From positions 1 through 26,834 of the forward strand of contig JAHZGF010000005.1 in NCBI GenBank assembly GCA_019420945.1: a DNA stretch of 26,834 nt, in the 5' to 3' direction. Below the pieces are notes generated by a model, which worked only from the letters and a program-made list of their open reading frames with translations, searched no databases and was not told the origin of the DNA. The translations under genes were made by a program, and so were the position numbers. Positions within the stretch are counted from its first letter, which is position 1; the number at the start of each line of letters is the position of its first letter. Positions 1 through 8,561 of the stretch are shown piece after piece. The stretch is from Clostridiales bacterium. Its GTDB lineage: Bacteria; Bacillota; Clostridia; Oscillospirales; Oscillospiraceae.

Positions 1-180
1 TTTCTTTTGCATGACCTGCATTTATTTGTACTGGATTTTACTTTTTCATTTAACCGAAAGGCTTGTTATATCAAGCATTTCCGGCATTTTGCGTTTCGGA
101 AGATACCCCGCATATCATGGCATTTCGGAGCCTCACTTGGCGTTGAAAAGTAGTAAAACCGTAGTAGAAACGGCGGCTTA

Positions 181-425
181 CTAGAAGTCATCCGCCTTGT
201 CGCACAGGAGGTTGAAAAGCTGGGAGTACATGAGCGCCGCCACGAAATTAAAAGTGCTGTCCGTATCCGAGAGGATGACGAACAGCGCCGATTTGCGGTC
301 GCCCAGGGTGTCCAGCTCCAGCTCGTCCTCCGCCATGAGGTCCCGCAGCTCCGCGATGTCAAAAGGCGCCAGGCGGGCGCCGCAGGAAATCAGGATCGAC
401 TTCAAAGTTTTGCCCGAAACGAGTT
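181..425 (-). pseudogene. Internal fragment of VirD4/TraG-type conjugation coupling protein
   Basis: The minus-strand frame reads SGKTLKSILISCGARLAPFD, followed by LDTLGDRKSALFVILSDTDSTF and then a stretch ending in FNLLCDKADD. This is the ATPase-domain region of VirD4-like coupling proteins of Firmicutes conjugative transposons, which deliver relaxase-bound DNA to the type IV secretion channel at the membrane. Only about 80 residues remain of a family usually near 600. The frame is closed by TAG just after DKADDF, where the family normally continues, and upstream the similarity stops near position 425, where TGA enters the frame. Both ends are therefore missing. The first ATG in the piece (405) is internal and has no ribosome binding site. 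I read it as debris of an integrative conjugative element, with no function expected. Confidence 0.72.
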
Positions 426-542
426 GTCAAGGACTTTTTAATCAAATTCACAAAAAAGCCACAATCTTGCGGCTCGTACCGGCCTTGAAAATATATTTTC
501 AGCGGGTTCCATTGATTTTTTCACTCGTTCTGCCGTTCTGCG

Positions 543-570
543 TATAATAGAAGTAGGGAAATCCCTACTT
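543..570 (+). promoter_or_regulatory. -10 box and 20-bp palindrome before the AbrB-type antitoxin
   Basis: A perfect TATAAT lies at 543-548. It is followed at 551-570 by the palindrome AAGTAGGGAAATCCCTACTT (9-bp arms around AA). A convincing -35 is not seen. A palindrome just downstream of the -10 is where an autoregulating AbrB/MazE antitoxin would bind, so this is a candidate operator. The ribosome binding site AAAGGTGG (583-590) serves the gene starting at 600. Confidence 0.6.
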
Positions 571-599
571 TCCATATTTCAGAAAGGTGGTGCAAAATC

Positions 600-875
600 A
601 TGTTAGCAAATGCGTTTGTGGACAATGCCAAAGTCATGGCAAAAGGGCAAATCACAATCCCGAAGGATGTCCGTGATGTGCTTGGTGTGTCAAACGGTGA
701 TCGGGTCACTTTTATCGTCGAGGGAAACACCGTCCGCATTGTCAATTCTGCTGTGTATGCCATGCAGGTGCTTCAGCAGGAAATGGCTGGAGAAGCAGAA
801 CGCACCGGCCTGACCTCGGAAGATGATGTTATGGCGCTCGTCAAGGAATTGAGAAATGAGGACGAAAAGGCATGA
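600..875 (+). CDS. AbrB/MazE-family antitoxin (SpoVT-AbrB domain)
   Basis: The 91-residue protein carries the swapped-hairpin AbrB signature at about residues 13-45 (MAKGQITIPKDVRDVLGVSN, then GDRVTFIVEGNTVRIV), followed by a helical acidic tail typical of antitoxins that bind a PIN or MazF-like toxin. ATG at 600 follows AAAGGTGG. Its stop TGA (873-875) overlaps an ATG at 872, the usual coupling to a downstream toxin. That second frame keeps only Met-Arg-Val before turning into unrelated sequence, so the toxin is missing. The antitoxin itself looks intact, probably dimerises on the palindrome at 551-570, and may now be an orphan DNA-binding repressor. The family call is firm, the lost PIN-type partner is inferred. 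Confidence 0.85.
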   Translation: MLANAFVDNAKVMAKGQITIPKDVRDVLGVSNGDRVTFIVEGNTVRIVNSAVYAMQVLQQEMAGEAERTGLTSEDDVMALVKELRNEDEKA

Positions 876-1044
876 GAGTTTCTTCATGCTGGCACTTCCC
901 ACACCCGCCGCAGTTGCCGCAGCCCTGGCAGGCATGGGCCTCCGGCTCCGGGCCGGTGGGCGCGTCTGCCGATTCCGGCTGCAAGAGGGCAAGGGGCAGA
1001 TCGATATTCAGGTGGACGGTCACAAGATAGTGAGCGGTAGTCAT
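841..1044 (-). CDS. Small cysteine-rich protein of unknown function
   Basis: A 67-residue frame starts at 1044 with an excellent ribosome binding site (AAGGAGG, then AACCGCCT, then ATG on the minus strand), which argues for a real gene. Residues 1-22 (MTTAHYLVTVHLNIDLPLAL) are ordinary. An acidic-proline stretch follows, then a tight cluster HACQGCGNCGGCGKCQH with five Cys and two His that could bind a metal. The last dozen residues are read antisense through the 3' end of the antitoxin gene, across the junction near 876-880, so the original C-terminus has probably been replaced. I do not recognise the family. A metal-binding or redox role would be a guess from the Cys/His spacing alone. Confidence 0.5.
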   Translation of the reverse strand: MTTAHYLVTVHLNIDLPLALLQPESADAPTGPEPEAHACQGCGNCGGCGKCQHEETLMPFRPHFSIP

Positions 1045-1088
1045 AGGCGGTTCCTCCTTAATTTTTTGTAAATTTCAAGGCTATTGAG

Positions 1089-1117
1089 TTGATTTTGCGT
1101 TGCAAATGGCATATACT
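1089..1117 (+). promoter_or_regulatory. Promoter for RelB/DinJ-type antitoxin
   Basis: TTGATT (1089-1094), a 17-bp spacer and TATACT (1112-1117) form a near-consensus sigma-A promoter. It stands 33 bp ahead of the antitoxin start, with AAAGG shortly before that start. Confidence 0.6.
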
Positions 1118-1150
1118 ATAAGTGCAATAAACTTGAAAGGGGCTGATACA

Positions 1151-1426
1151 ATGGCTAACACGACAAATTTCAGCGTCCGTATGGACAGCGACATCAAAAA
1201 GCAGTGCGAAACGCTTTACAACGAATTAGGCGTGAACCTTACCACAGCGATCAATGTCTTTCTGCGTCAGTCGCTCCGCGCCGGTGGTTTTCCCTTTGAA
1301 GTCAGGCTGGAACAGCCCAACAAAGAAACAATTGCCGCCATGTTGGAGGCAGAACGGATTGCGCGTGATCCCAGCGTGAAGCACTACTCCGATGTGGAAG
1401 AAGCCCTCCGGGAGCTGAAAAAATGA
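1151..1426 (+). CDS. RelB/DinJ-family antitoxin
   Basis: The start ATG at 1151 is preferred over the in-frame ATGs further upstream because AAAGGGG lies just before it and the promoter at 1089-1117 would exclude earlier starts. The 91-residue product opens with a ribbon-helix-helix fold (NFSVRMDSDIKKQCETLYNE, then LGVNLTTAINVFLRQSLRAG) typical of RelB/DinJ antitoxins that bind operator DNA as dimers. The C-terminal half (about residues 50-91), rich in Glu and Arg, is where DinJ wraps its YafQ toxin. The stop overlaps the toxin start by 4 nt (ATGA, 1423-1426). The toxin is truncated, so this is an antitoxin without a working partner in this window. Confidence 0.88.
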   Translation: MANTTNFSVRMDSDIKKQCETLYNELGVNLTTAINVFLRQSLRAGGFPFEVRLEQPNKETIAAMLEAERIARDPSVKHYSDVEEALRELKK

Positions 1427-1560
1427 AGCGCGACATTGTTTGGACAACAAAGTTCAAAAAGGACTACAAGCTGGCGATCAAGCGCCACATGGACATCGGC
1501 CTGCTGGATGTCATTAGCCCCATTTGGCATAGCTCAAATGTTTTGGTTTCTTATTCATAG
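1423..1560 (+). pseudogene. Truncated YafQ/RelE-family toxin
   Basis: The frame begins MKRDIVWTTKFKKDYKLAIK and continues RHMDIGLLD, the N-terminal third of YafQ-type ribosome-dependent mRNA endonucleases. After about residue 30 the similarity stops and the frame runs through unrelated sequence to a TAG at 1558-1560. YafQ proteins are about 90 residues and keep their catalytic His and aromatic residues in the C-terminal half, all lost here, so no toxicity is expected. It is coupled to the antitoxin by an ATGA overlap. The breakpoint is near 1512. Confidence 0.8.
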
Positions 1561-1592
1561 GTCACCGTTCCTTTTTACAAAACTGCCTTCCC

Positions 1593-1631
1593 AAAAGCTG
1601 CCGCACCGGGGGTGCCGGCACGGCAGCTTTT
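1593..1631. terminator. Bidirectional hairpin terminator
   Basis: AAAAGCTGCCG (1593-1603) pairs perfectly with CGGCAGCTTTT (1621-1631). The arms give U runs on both strands, so it can end the leftward solute-binding protein transcript and rightward toxin-antitoxin read-through. It shows that no permease gene follows the binding protein here. Confidence 0.8.
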
Positions 1632-1655
1632 ATCTGTGGAAAACAGACAGTCAGA

Positions 1656-3049
1656 TCATTCCGGCCACTGCACGTCGGTGATGTCGGGGTAGCGCTCCTT
1701 GATGGCAGTCTCAAAGTTTTCCTTGGCGCGGTCAAAGTCCACGTTGCCCTGAAAGTAATCGCTGAAGGAATTCTGGATCAGCTCCACACAGGCCTGGTCA
1801 TAGGCGGACAGCGGCGCAATCTGGATGTTCTCGGCCACCGGGGCGTAGTAGGCGTAGGCGTTCTGCCCGCCCAGGAAGCTCGAAGCAAAGCTGTCGTCGG
1901 TGGAAGCCTCCTGCATGCCGCTGACCGTGTTGGTGAAGTCCTGGTAATCCTTCGAGATCTTGATCAGGTTACCCTTGTTGGCAGTCATGGACAGGATGAT
2001 GTCCTTGACATGCTCGGGGTTGTCGGTGCCGGTGCAGGCGTGGACGTAGGAACCGCCCCAGTTGTAGGTCATCGGCGGGTTGCACACAGCCCAGGTGCCA
2101 TTGACGCCGTCCCAGTTGGGGGCCAGCGTGAAGTCGATGCCCCACGGCGGCAGCAGGAAGGCAAATACCTTGGAGGCCGAACCCATCGCCTTGTTCCAGT
2201 CATCGTTGAACTGGCCCTTGACAGTCTTGTCGAGATAGCCGGCGTCCAGCCATTCCTTGGAGGATTCGATCCAGTCCATGATCAGCGGGTCCACCTTGAC
2301 GGTGGTCTCGCCCGCCGTGACCCAGGGCTGGCTGACGTTGTTGCCATACACGCGGAAGGTGTCGGCGTAGGAGGCGAAGGTGAAGTATCCCTTGGCCTTG
2401 AGCTCCTCAGCGGTCTGCTTGAGGGTGTCCCAGTCCTTGACCTTCTCGCCGATCACGGCGGGGTCGTCGGTGCCGAAGACGTCCTTGGCGATGTCGCGCC
2501 GGTAGACAAGCAAACCGGGGCAGCACTGCCAGGTGGAGCCGCGCTGCACGCCGTTCTGGTCGGAGGCCGTCGTCTTGGTGAACGGGTACTGGTCGGCCAG
2601 GTCGGTGTCAGGGTCGATGCCCAGGTCGGTCAGCGGCATGGCCACGTCGGCGTCGGCGTCGGTGTACTTATACACATAGTCGGTCTCGGACAGGAAGATG
2701 TCAATCTTGTCGTCCGCCGCGGCGGTGGCCTGGTTCAGCAGAGCTTCGTCCAGTTTTTGCTGGTAGACGCCGTCCTGGTTGGCGTTGATGACCCAGTGGA
2801 TCTCGGTGCCGTCCTTTAAGTAGGTCACGGTGCCGTCGTCCGAGGTGTGGTCAACCTCCGGGTAGACGGCTTCCAGCCGGGTGCGGAACTCATCGTTCCA
2901 ACTATAGATGTTGATGACCTGGCCCTCGGCGGAAGCGGTATTCGCGGTGGCATCCCCGGCGGCCTGGCTGCTGCCGCTACCGCCGCACCCGGCCAGCAGC
3001 GCAGCGATGGAAGCGACGGCCATCGCGCCGGCAAGTAAGGTTTCTTCAT
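1656..3049 (-). CDS. Extracellular sugar-binding lipoprotein of an ABC transporter (apparent frameshift near the start)
   Basis: The long frame encodes a family 1 solute-binding protein. A lipoprotein signal (TLLAGAMAVASIAALLAGCG) leads into a low-complexity linker and a mature domain with VINIYSWNDEF at the start and paired-lobe sugar-binding features such as NANQDGVYQQKLDEALLNQ and LLVYRRDIAKDVFG. It would capture an oligosaccharide outside the cell for an ABC importer. The natural start is ATG at 3049 after GGAGGAAAAACC, giving Met-Lys-Lys, but the next codons are out of frame with the signal peptide. One extra A near 3040-3041 would give MKKTLLAGAM. So there is a 1-nt deletion, real or an assembly error. 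Without correction the in-frame start would be a poorer one, such as the ATG of GAMAV. No permeases adjoin it. Divergence from two GH94 genes suggests it brings in their substrate. Confidence 0.85.
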
Positions 3050-3159
3050 GGTTTTTCCTCCTTGTCTGGGGGCGCGGCCGCCGCGGCCAAACTGCTGCGG
3101 CTGTGCCCTGTGATCTTGCGGGGACAGGGCTTATGTTCTCCCTGTCGGACTGTGACTTT

Positions 3160-3165
3160 ATTATA
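3160..3165 (-). promoter_or_regulatory. -10 box for the solute-binding protein gene
   Basis: On the minus strand TATAAT occupies 3165-3160, about 110 bp ahead of the start at 3049. The -35 is not clear. The leader between them is GC-rich. Confidence 0.4.
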
Positions 3166-3306
3166 GGGGCTAACCCTGCCGCCAATATATTAGCAATTCA
3201 AAAAAATATCAAATTCTTGACCGAATTTTGGAGCTTCTGTGAAACTATGGTCATGATTCTGTCATTTTTGCACAACGTTTTGATTTTTGCGTGCCTGTTG
3301 GACCGG

Positions 3307-3312
3307 TATAAT
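3307..3312 (+). promoter_or_regulatory. -10 box for the GH94 operon
   Basis: A perfect TATAAT lies 35 bp before the TTG start at 3347. The -35 match is weak. The 297-bp divergent gap (3050-3346) has no gene. It is AT-rich between about 3180 and 3300 and is where a regulator of both operons would bind. Confidence 0.45.
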
Positions 3313-3346
3313 GGGAAAAACAAATAAAAGGAAAGGAGTGGCTGCG

Positions 3347-6055
3347 TTGTCTCACATGCCTTTTTTGGAGGAAAGCGGCAGCTTCGCCGTAAACCGGCCG
3401 GAGAATGTCAGCTATCTGTATTTCCCGCTGGCGTCGGATACCGGCATGAAAAGCGCCGTAACCCCCGGCCTGGGCGGCGATGCCAAGCTGGACCAGGAGA
3501 CGTTTCTGCTGGAGCCGGTCAGCGCAGAAAATCTGCACGACAACCGCGCCAGCCGCAACTTCTGGCTGCGCTGCGGCGGCCAGGCCTGGTCCTGCACCGG
3601 CACTTCCGCCGGGCAGGAGGCCCAAAAATTCACCCCAGATCAGGAGGACAGCCGCCTGCAGGCCGGCTTGATGTGGCAGACGGTGGAGCGCACCTCCGGC
3701 CCGCTGGGGATCACCGCCCGCGTCACGCTGTTCTGCCCGCTTTCGGACAACCTGGAGGTCATGCTGGTGACGGTGCGCAACACCGGCGCCCGGACGCTGC
3801 AGGCCACCCCGTTTGCCGCTGTGCCCCTCTATGGCCGCAGCGCGGACAACATCCGCGACCACCGCAATGTGACCTCGATGCTGCACCGCATCCACTGTAC
3901 CGCCCACGGCGTGGCCGTGCAGCCCACCATGTCCTTTGACGAGCGGGGCCACCGCCCCAACCGCACGCTGTACTATGTGTTGGGCGCAGGGCCCGGCGGC
4001 CAGCAGCCGGACGGGTTTTATCCCACGGTGGAATCCTTTTTGGGCGAGGGAGGGACTTACCTGCGCCCCCGCGCCGTGGTGGAAGGCCGCCCCGGCGTGC
4101 CGGCCGGCAGCACAGCGGCCGGCCGTGAGGCGATGGGGGCGTTCCGGTTCCCTGACCTGACGCTGGCACCGGGGGCTGAGGCCGCCTATGTGCTGCTGCT
4201 GGGCGTCGCCCGGACGCCGGAGGAACTGGACAGGGCCTGGCAGCGCTACGGCAGCGAGGAAAAGGCCCGGGCGGCCCTGGCCGAAACCCGCGCCGCCTGG
4301 CAGCGGCGGGTCAACGTATCCTTCCACACCGGCGACGCCGACTTTGACCACCTGATGCGGTGGGTCTGTTTTCAGCCGTTTTTGCGGCGGCTGTTTGGCT
4401 GTTCCTTCCTGCCCCACCACGATTACGGCCGGGGCGGCCGGGGATGGCGGGATCTTTGGCAGGACTGCCTGTCCCTCTTGCTGATGGACCCCGGCGGTGT
4501 GGGCCGCATGATCGAACAGAACTTTGGCGGCGTGCGCGTCGACGGCACCAACGCCACCATCATCGGAGCGGGGGACGGCAATTTTATCGCCGACCGCAAC
4601 GGCATTGCCCGGGTCTGGATGGACCATGCGCTCTGGCCGCAGATGACCACCCGCCTGTACATGGACCAGACCGGCGATGTGGAAATCCTCAACCGCCAGG
4701 CGCCCTATTTCAAGGATGCCCAGGCGCTGCGCGGCACCGCCCTTGACCCCGACTACCGGCCCGAACAGGGCGGCTGGCAGCGGGACGCGGCGGGGCAGGT
4801 GTACACCGGCACGCTGCTTGAGCATCTGCTCATTGAGCAACTGGCCGCCTTTTACGAGGTGGGCGACCACAATTTCTACCGCCTGCGGGGGGCCGACTGG
4901 AATGACGCACTGGACATGGCCGCGGAACATGGGGAGAGCGTGGCCTTTACCTGCGCCTATGCGGGCAACCTGCGGGAGCTGGCCGGCATGATCCGGTTGC
5001 TGGGCCGCCGCACCGGGGCGCGCACCGCCCCGGTGCTGGCGGAACTGGCGGTGCTGCTGGACGCTGATCCCGCCCTCTGGGATGACGCGGCCGCCAAGCG
5101 GCAGCTGCTGGCCCGGTACGCCGAACAATGCCGCCACACCGTCAGCGGGCAGCGTATCGAGCTGCCGCTGGACGCGCTGGCCGAAGCCCTCGACCGCCGG
5201 GCGGACTGGCTGACCGGCTGGCTGCGCAAGCATGCCTGGATCGACGGCCCGGCGGGCGAGGGCTGGTACAACAGCTATTATGACAACCACGGCCGGGCGG
5301 TGGAGGGTGTGTTCCCCACCGGGGTGCGGATGATGCTTACCGGCCAGGTGTTTGCCATCATGGGCGGCGTCGCCACCGATGAGCAGATCCGGCGCATCAC
5401 GGCCAGCGCCGACCACTACCTCTACCGCCCCGAGATCGGCGGCTACCGGCTGAATACCGATTTCCATGAGCTCAAGTTCGACCTGGGGCGGATGTTCGGC
5501 TTCGCCTACGGTGAAAAAGAGAACGGCGCGGTGTTCAGCCACATGGCGGTGATGTATGCGAACGCCCTCTACCGCCGCGGCTTCGCGCACGAGGGCTGGA
5601 AGGCTCTGAAAGCCCTGGCGGACACCGCCCTTGACTTCGACACCAGCCGCATCTACCCGGGCATCCCGGAATACTTCCGCGCTGACGGGCGGGGCATGTA
5701 CCACTACCTGACCGGCGCGGCCAGTTGGTACATGATGACAATGATCACCCAGGCGTTCGGCGTGCGCGGGCAAGCGGGCGATTTGCTGCTGGCCCCCGCT
5801 TTGCTGGCCGGGCAGTTCGACAGCGATGGCGCGGCCGAACTGTCGCTGACCTTTGCCGGCAAACCGCTGTGCGTGCGCTACGAAAACCCCGCCCGCCTCG
5901 ACGCCGGGCAATACCGGGTGGCGGCCGCCAGCCTGGACGGTGCCGCCCTGCCGGTGGACGGCAGGGCATCGGTCCTGATCCCCCGTGTGACCATCGAAGC
6001 GCTGAACGCCGGCGCGCCCCACCGCATCACCGTGACCCTGCGCGCCGCGCAGTAA
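3347..6055 (+). CDS. GH94-type glycoside phosphorylase, specificity unknown
   Basis: The 902-residue protein has the GH94/GH36-type plan: an N-terminal beta-sandwich (about 1-270), a helical linker and an (alpha/alpha)6 barrel (about 320-800). GH94 enzymes split a beta-linked disaccharide or oligosaccharide with phosphate into sugar 1-phosphate and a shortened acceptor, in the cytoplasm. The general-acid motif is ADWNDALD with Asp about 520. Other barrel signatures are GGRGWRDLWQD, NGAVFSHMAVMYANALYRRG and GRGMYHYLTGAASWYMMTMI. TTG at 3347 is chosen because GGAAAGGAG ends 8-9 nt before it. ATG at 3356 and ATG at 3311 have no suitable ribosome binding site. It lies 22 nt before a second GH94 gene, so both probably share a transcript. 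Cellobiose-, laminaribiose- or other beta-glucoside-type acceptors cannot be separated by eye. Confidence 0.85.
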   Translation: MSHMPFLEESGSFAVNRPENVSYLYFPLASDTGMKSAVTPGLGGDAKLDQETFLLEPVSAENLHDNRASRNFWLRCGGQAWSCTGTSAGQEAQKFTPDQEDSRLQAGLMWQTVERTSGPLGITARVTLFCPLSDNLEVMLVTVRNTGARTLQATPFAAVPLYGRSADNIRDHRNVTSMLHRIHCTAHGVAVQPTMSFDERGHRPNRTLYYVLGAGPGGQQPDGFYPTVESFLGEGGTYLRPRAVVEGRPGVPAGSTAAGREAMGAFRFPDLTLAPGAEAAYVLLLGVARTPEELDRAWQRYGSEEKARAALAETRAAWQRRVNVSFHTGDADFDHLMRWVCFQPFLRRLFGCSFLPHHDYGRGGRGWRDLWQDCLSLLLMDPGGVGRMIEQNFGGVRVDGTNATIIGAGDGNFIADRNGIARVWMDHALWPQMTTRLYMDQTGDVEILNRQAPYFKDAQALRGTALDPDYRPEQGGWQRDAAGQVYTGTLLEHLLIEQLAAFYEVGDHNFYRLRGADWNDALDMAAEHGESVAFTCAYAGNLRELAGMIRLLGRRTGARTAPVLAELAVLLDADPALWDDAAAKRQLLARYAEQCRHTVSGQRIELPLDALAEALDRRADWLTGWLRKHAWIDGPAGEGWYNSYYDNHGRAVEGVFPTGVRMMLTGQVFAIMGGVATDEQIRRITASADHYLYRPEIGGYRLNTDFHELKFDLGRMFGFAYGEKENGAVFSHMAVMYANALYRRGFAHEGWKALKALADTALDFDTSRIYPGIPEYFRADGRGMYHYLTGAASWYMMTMITQAFGVRGQAGDLLLAPALLAGQFDSDGAAELSLTFAGKPLCVRYENPARLDAGQYRVAAASLDGAALPVDGRASVLIPRVTIEALNAGAPHRITVTLRAAQ

Positions 6056-6077
6056 AAACTGAAAAGAGCGACAACCT

Positions 6078-8489
6078 GTGCAATACGGCCATTTTGACGA
6101 CCGGGCCCGGGAGTACATCATCACCCGCCCGGACACCCCCGCCCCCTGGGTAAACTATCTCGGCTCGCCGGAATACGGGGCCATCATCTCAAACAATGCG
6201 GGCGGGTACAGCTTTGCGCGGTCGGGCGCCAACGGGCGCATCCTGCGCTATGTGTTCAACCAGTTCGACCAGCCGGGGCGCTATCTCTACCTGCGGGACG
6301 ACGACAGCGGCGATTTCTGGTCCGCCTCCTGGCAGCCGGTGGGCAAGGACCTCGCGCACTACCGCAGCCGCTGCTGCCACGGCATGGGCTACACCCGCAT
6401 GCTGGCCGACTACGCCGGTATCTCGTCCGAGGCTACCTACTATGTGCCGGACGGCTGCGCCTATGAGGTGTGGGCGCTGCGGGTGACCAACACCGGCCCC
6501 ACCCCCCGCCGCCTGACCCTGACCGGCTATGCCGAGTTCACCAACCACAGCAACTACGAGCAGGACCAGGTCAACCTGCAATATTCGCTGTTTATCAGCC
6601 GCACGGTGTTCGCCGGCAACCGGCTGACCCAGCAGATCCACGGCAACCTGGACGCCCTGGCCGCTGGCGAGGATGTGGACGACAAACAGGTCACCGAGCG
6701 GTTCTTCGGCCTGGCCGGCGCGCCGGTGGCCAGCTACTGCGGTGACAAACAGGCTTTCCTGGGGCGCTACCACAGCTACGGCGACCCGCAGGGGGTGGCC
6801 GCCGGGGACCTGGGCAACGTGGACGGCTACAACGAGAACACCTGCGGCGCGCTGTCCTGTGCGGTGACGCTGCAGCCCGGCGAGAGCCGCACCGTGGTGT
6901 TTGTGCTGGGCATGCGCCCCTCGGCCGAGGCGGCGCAGATCCTGGCAGCCTACCGCGACCCCGAACCCCGGGTCCGCCAGGAGGTGGAAGCGCTGCGCCA
7001 GATGTGGTACGCCCGGTTCGACCACCTGCAGGTCCACACGCCCGATCCGGCCTTTGACACGATGGTCAACACCTGGAACGCCTACAACTGCTTCATCACC
7101 TTTGTGTGGTCGCGGGCGGCCTCGCTGATCTACTGCGGGCTGCGCAACGGGTACGGCTACCGGGATACCGTGCAGGACATCCAGGGCATCATCCACCTGG
7201 AACCCGAGATGGCCTACGAAAAGATCCGCTTTATGCTTTCGGCCCAGGTGGACAACGGCGGCGGGCTGCCGCTGGTCAAGTTCACCCACAACCCCGGCCA
7301 TGAGGACACCCCCGACGACCCTTCCTATGTGAAGGAAACCGGCCACCCGGCCTACCGCGCCGATGACGCACTGTGGCTGTTCCCCACCGTCTATAAATAT
7401 GTGGCCGAAACCGGCAACCTCGACTTTTTGCAGGAGGTCATCCCCTACGCCAACCGGGGCAGCGCCACGGTGTACGAACATCTCAAGCGGGCAATCCAGT
7501 TTTCACTGGATCATCTCGGCCCGCACGGGTTGCCCGCCGGGCTGTATGCCGACTGGAACGACTGCCTGCGCCTGGGCGCCAACGGCGAGTCCAGTTTTGT
7601 GGCGATGCAGTTCTATTACGCCCTGTCGATTTTGCGCCGGTTTGCCGGCAAGCTGGGCCAGACGGAGGACAACGCTTGGCTGGACGGCCTGCTGGCGGAA
7701 TACCGCGGCAAGATCCAGGCCCTCTGCTGGGACGGCGACCGGTACATCCGCGGCTTCACCGAGGCGGGCGAACGCATCGGCGCCGCCGCCGACCCGGAAG
7801 CCAACCTCTGGCTCAACCCGCAGAGCTGGGCGGTCATCAGCGGCCTGGCCGATGCGAACCAGGCCGAGGGCGCGATGGACCAGGTCTACACCCGCCTGAA
7901 CACCCCCTACGGCGCGGTGCTGATGGACCCGCCCTACCATGCCCACGCCTTTGACGGCGCGCTGGCCGTCATCTACAACCCCGGCACCAAGGAAAACGCC
8001 GGCATCTTCTCGCAGACGCAGGGGTGGCTGATTCTTGCCGAAGCGCTGCGCGGCCAAGGCCAGCGCGCCTACACCTACTTTGCCGAGAACGCCCCCGCCG
8101 CCCAGAACGACCGCGCCGAGGTGCGCCACCTCGAACCCTACTGCTACGGCCAGTTCACCGAAGGGCCGGCCAGCAAACATTTTGGCCGCTCCCAGGTGCA
8201 CTGGCTGACCGGCACAGCCTCCACCGTCATGGTGGGCTGCGTCGAGGGCATCCTGGGGCTGCGCCCTGACCTGGATGGGCTGCGCCTGGCACCGGCCATC
8301 CCCCGCGAATGGACGGGCTTTACAATGGACAAGGATTTCCGCGGCTGCCGGCTGCACATCCGGGTGGAGAATCCCCACCACCGCGAAAGCGGCTTTACCA
8401 GCCTGACTGTCAACGGCCGGGAACTGCCCGACGCCTACATCCCGGCCGCGCTGCTGACCCGCGAAACCGAGGTTTGCCTGATTCTGTGA
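6078..8489 (+). CDS. GH94 disaccharide phosphorylase (cellobiose/chitobiose-phosphorylase-like)
   Basis: The 803-residue length matches cellobiose and chitobiose phosphorylases. The N-terminus resembles them closely (MQYGHFDDRAREYIITRPDT, then PWVNYLGSPEYGAIISNNAG). The general acid is Asp495 in YADWNDCLRLG, the position expected for the family (about 490). GYRDTVQDIQGI, KENAGIFSQTQGW and SQVHWLTGTAS form the barrel and phosphate-side loops. It would phosphorolyse a beta-linked disaccharide to alpha-glucose 1-phosphate plus a free sugar, saving ATP. The start is GTG at 6078 with a weak GAAAAGAG before it. The position just behind the first GH94 gene suggests partial dependence on upstream translation. 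The stretch NGGGLPLVKFTHNPGHEDTP differs from the CtCBP-type loop, so acceptor specificity may differ from cellobiose. Confidence 0.9.
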   Translation: MQYGHFDDRAREYIITRPDTPAPWVNYLGSPEYGAIISNNAGGYSFARSGANGRILRYVFNQFDQPGRYLYLRDDDSGDFWSASWQPVGKDLAHYRSRCCHGMGYTRMLADYAGISSEATYYVPDGCAYEVWALRVTNTGPTPRRLTLTGYAEFTNHSNYEQDQVNLQYSLFISRTVFAGNRLTQQIHGNLDALAAGEDVDDKQVTERFFGLAGAPVASYCGDKQAFLGRYHSYGDPQGVAAGDLGNVDGYNENTCGALSCAVTLQPGESRTVVFVLGMRPSAEAAQILAAYRDPEPRVRQEVEALRQMWYARFDHLQVHTPDPAFDTMVNTWNAYNCFITFVWSRAASLIYCGLRNGYGYRDTVQDIQGIIHLEPEMAYEKIRFMLSAQVDNGGGLPLVKFTHNPGHEDTPDDPSYVKETGHPAYRADDALWLFPTVYKYVAETGNLDFLQEVIPYANRGSATVYEHLKRAIQFSLDHLGPHGLPAGLYADWNDCLRLGANGESSFVAMQFYYALSILRRFAGKLGQTEDNAWLDGLLAEYRGKIQALCWDGDRYIRGFTEAGERIGAAADPEANLWLNPQSWAVISGLADANQAEGAMDQVYTRLNTPYGAVLMDPPYHAHAFDGALAVIYNPGTKENAGIFSQTQGWLILAEALRGQGQRAYTYFAENAPAAQNDRAEVRHLEPYCYGQFTEGPASKHFGRSQVHWLTGTASTVMVGCVEGILGLRPDLDGLRLAPAIPREWTGFTMDKDFRGCRLHIRVENPHHRESGFTSLTVNGRELPDAYIPAALLTRETEVCLIL

Positions 8490-8561
8490 CTCGCAGCAGG
8501 CGCCCGCGCTGGATTGGCCTGCGCCCCGTCCATTTTTAACGAACGCTTTTCTCCTTACAAC

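Noticed and set aside
1..180. Possible start of a gene at the left edge
   Set aside because: All frames are short and have no ribosome binding site. I see nothing supportable here beyond AT-rich spacer.
2010..2819. Plus-strand Gly/Val-rich frame inside the solute-binding protein gene
   Set aside because: Low-complexity antisense translation of a real gene, with no start signal.
3251..6136. Very long minus-strand open frame (961 codons) opposite the first GH94 gene
   Set aside because: It is a shadow of GC-rich codon use. The plus strand has a coherent GH94 protein with catalytic motifs, while the minus translation is His/Gly/Val-rich without domains.
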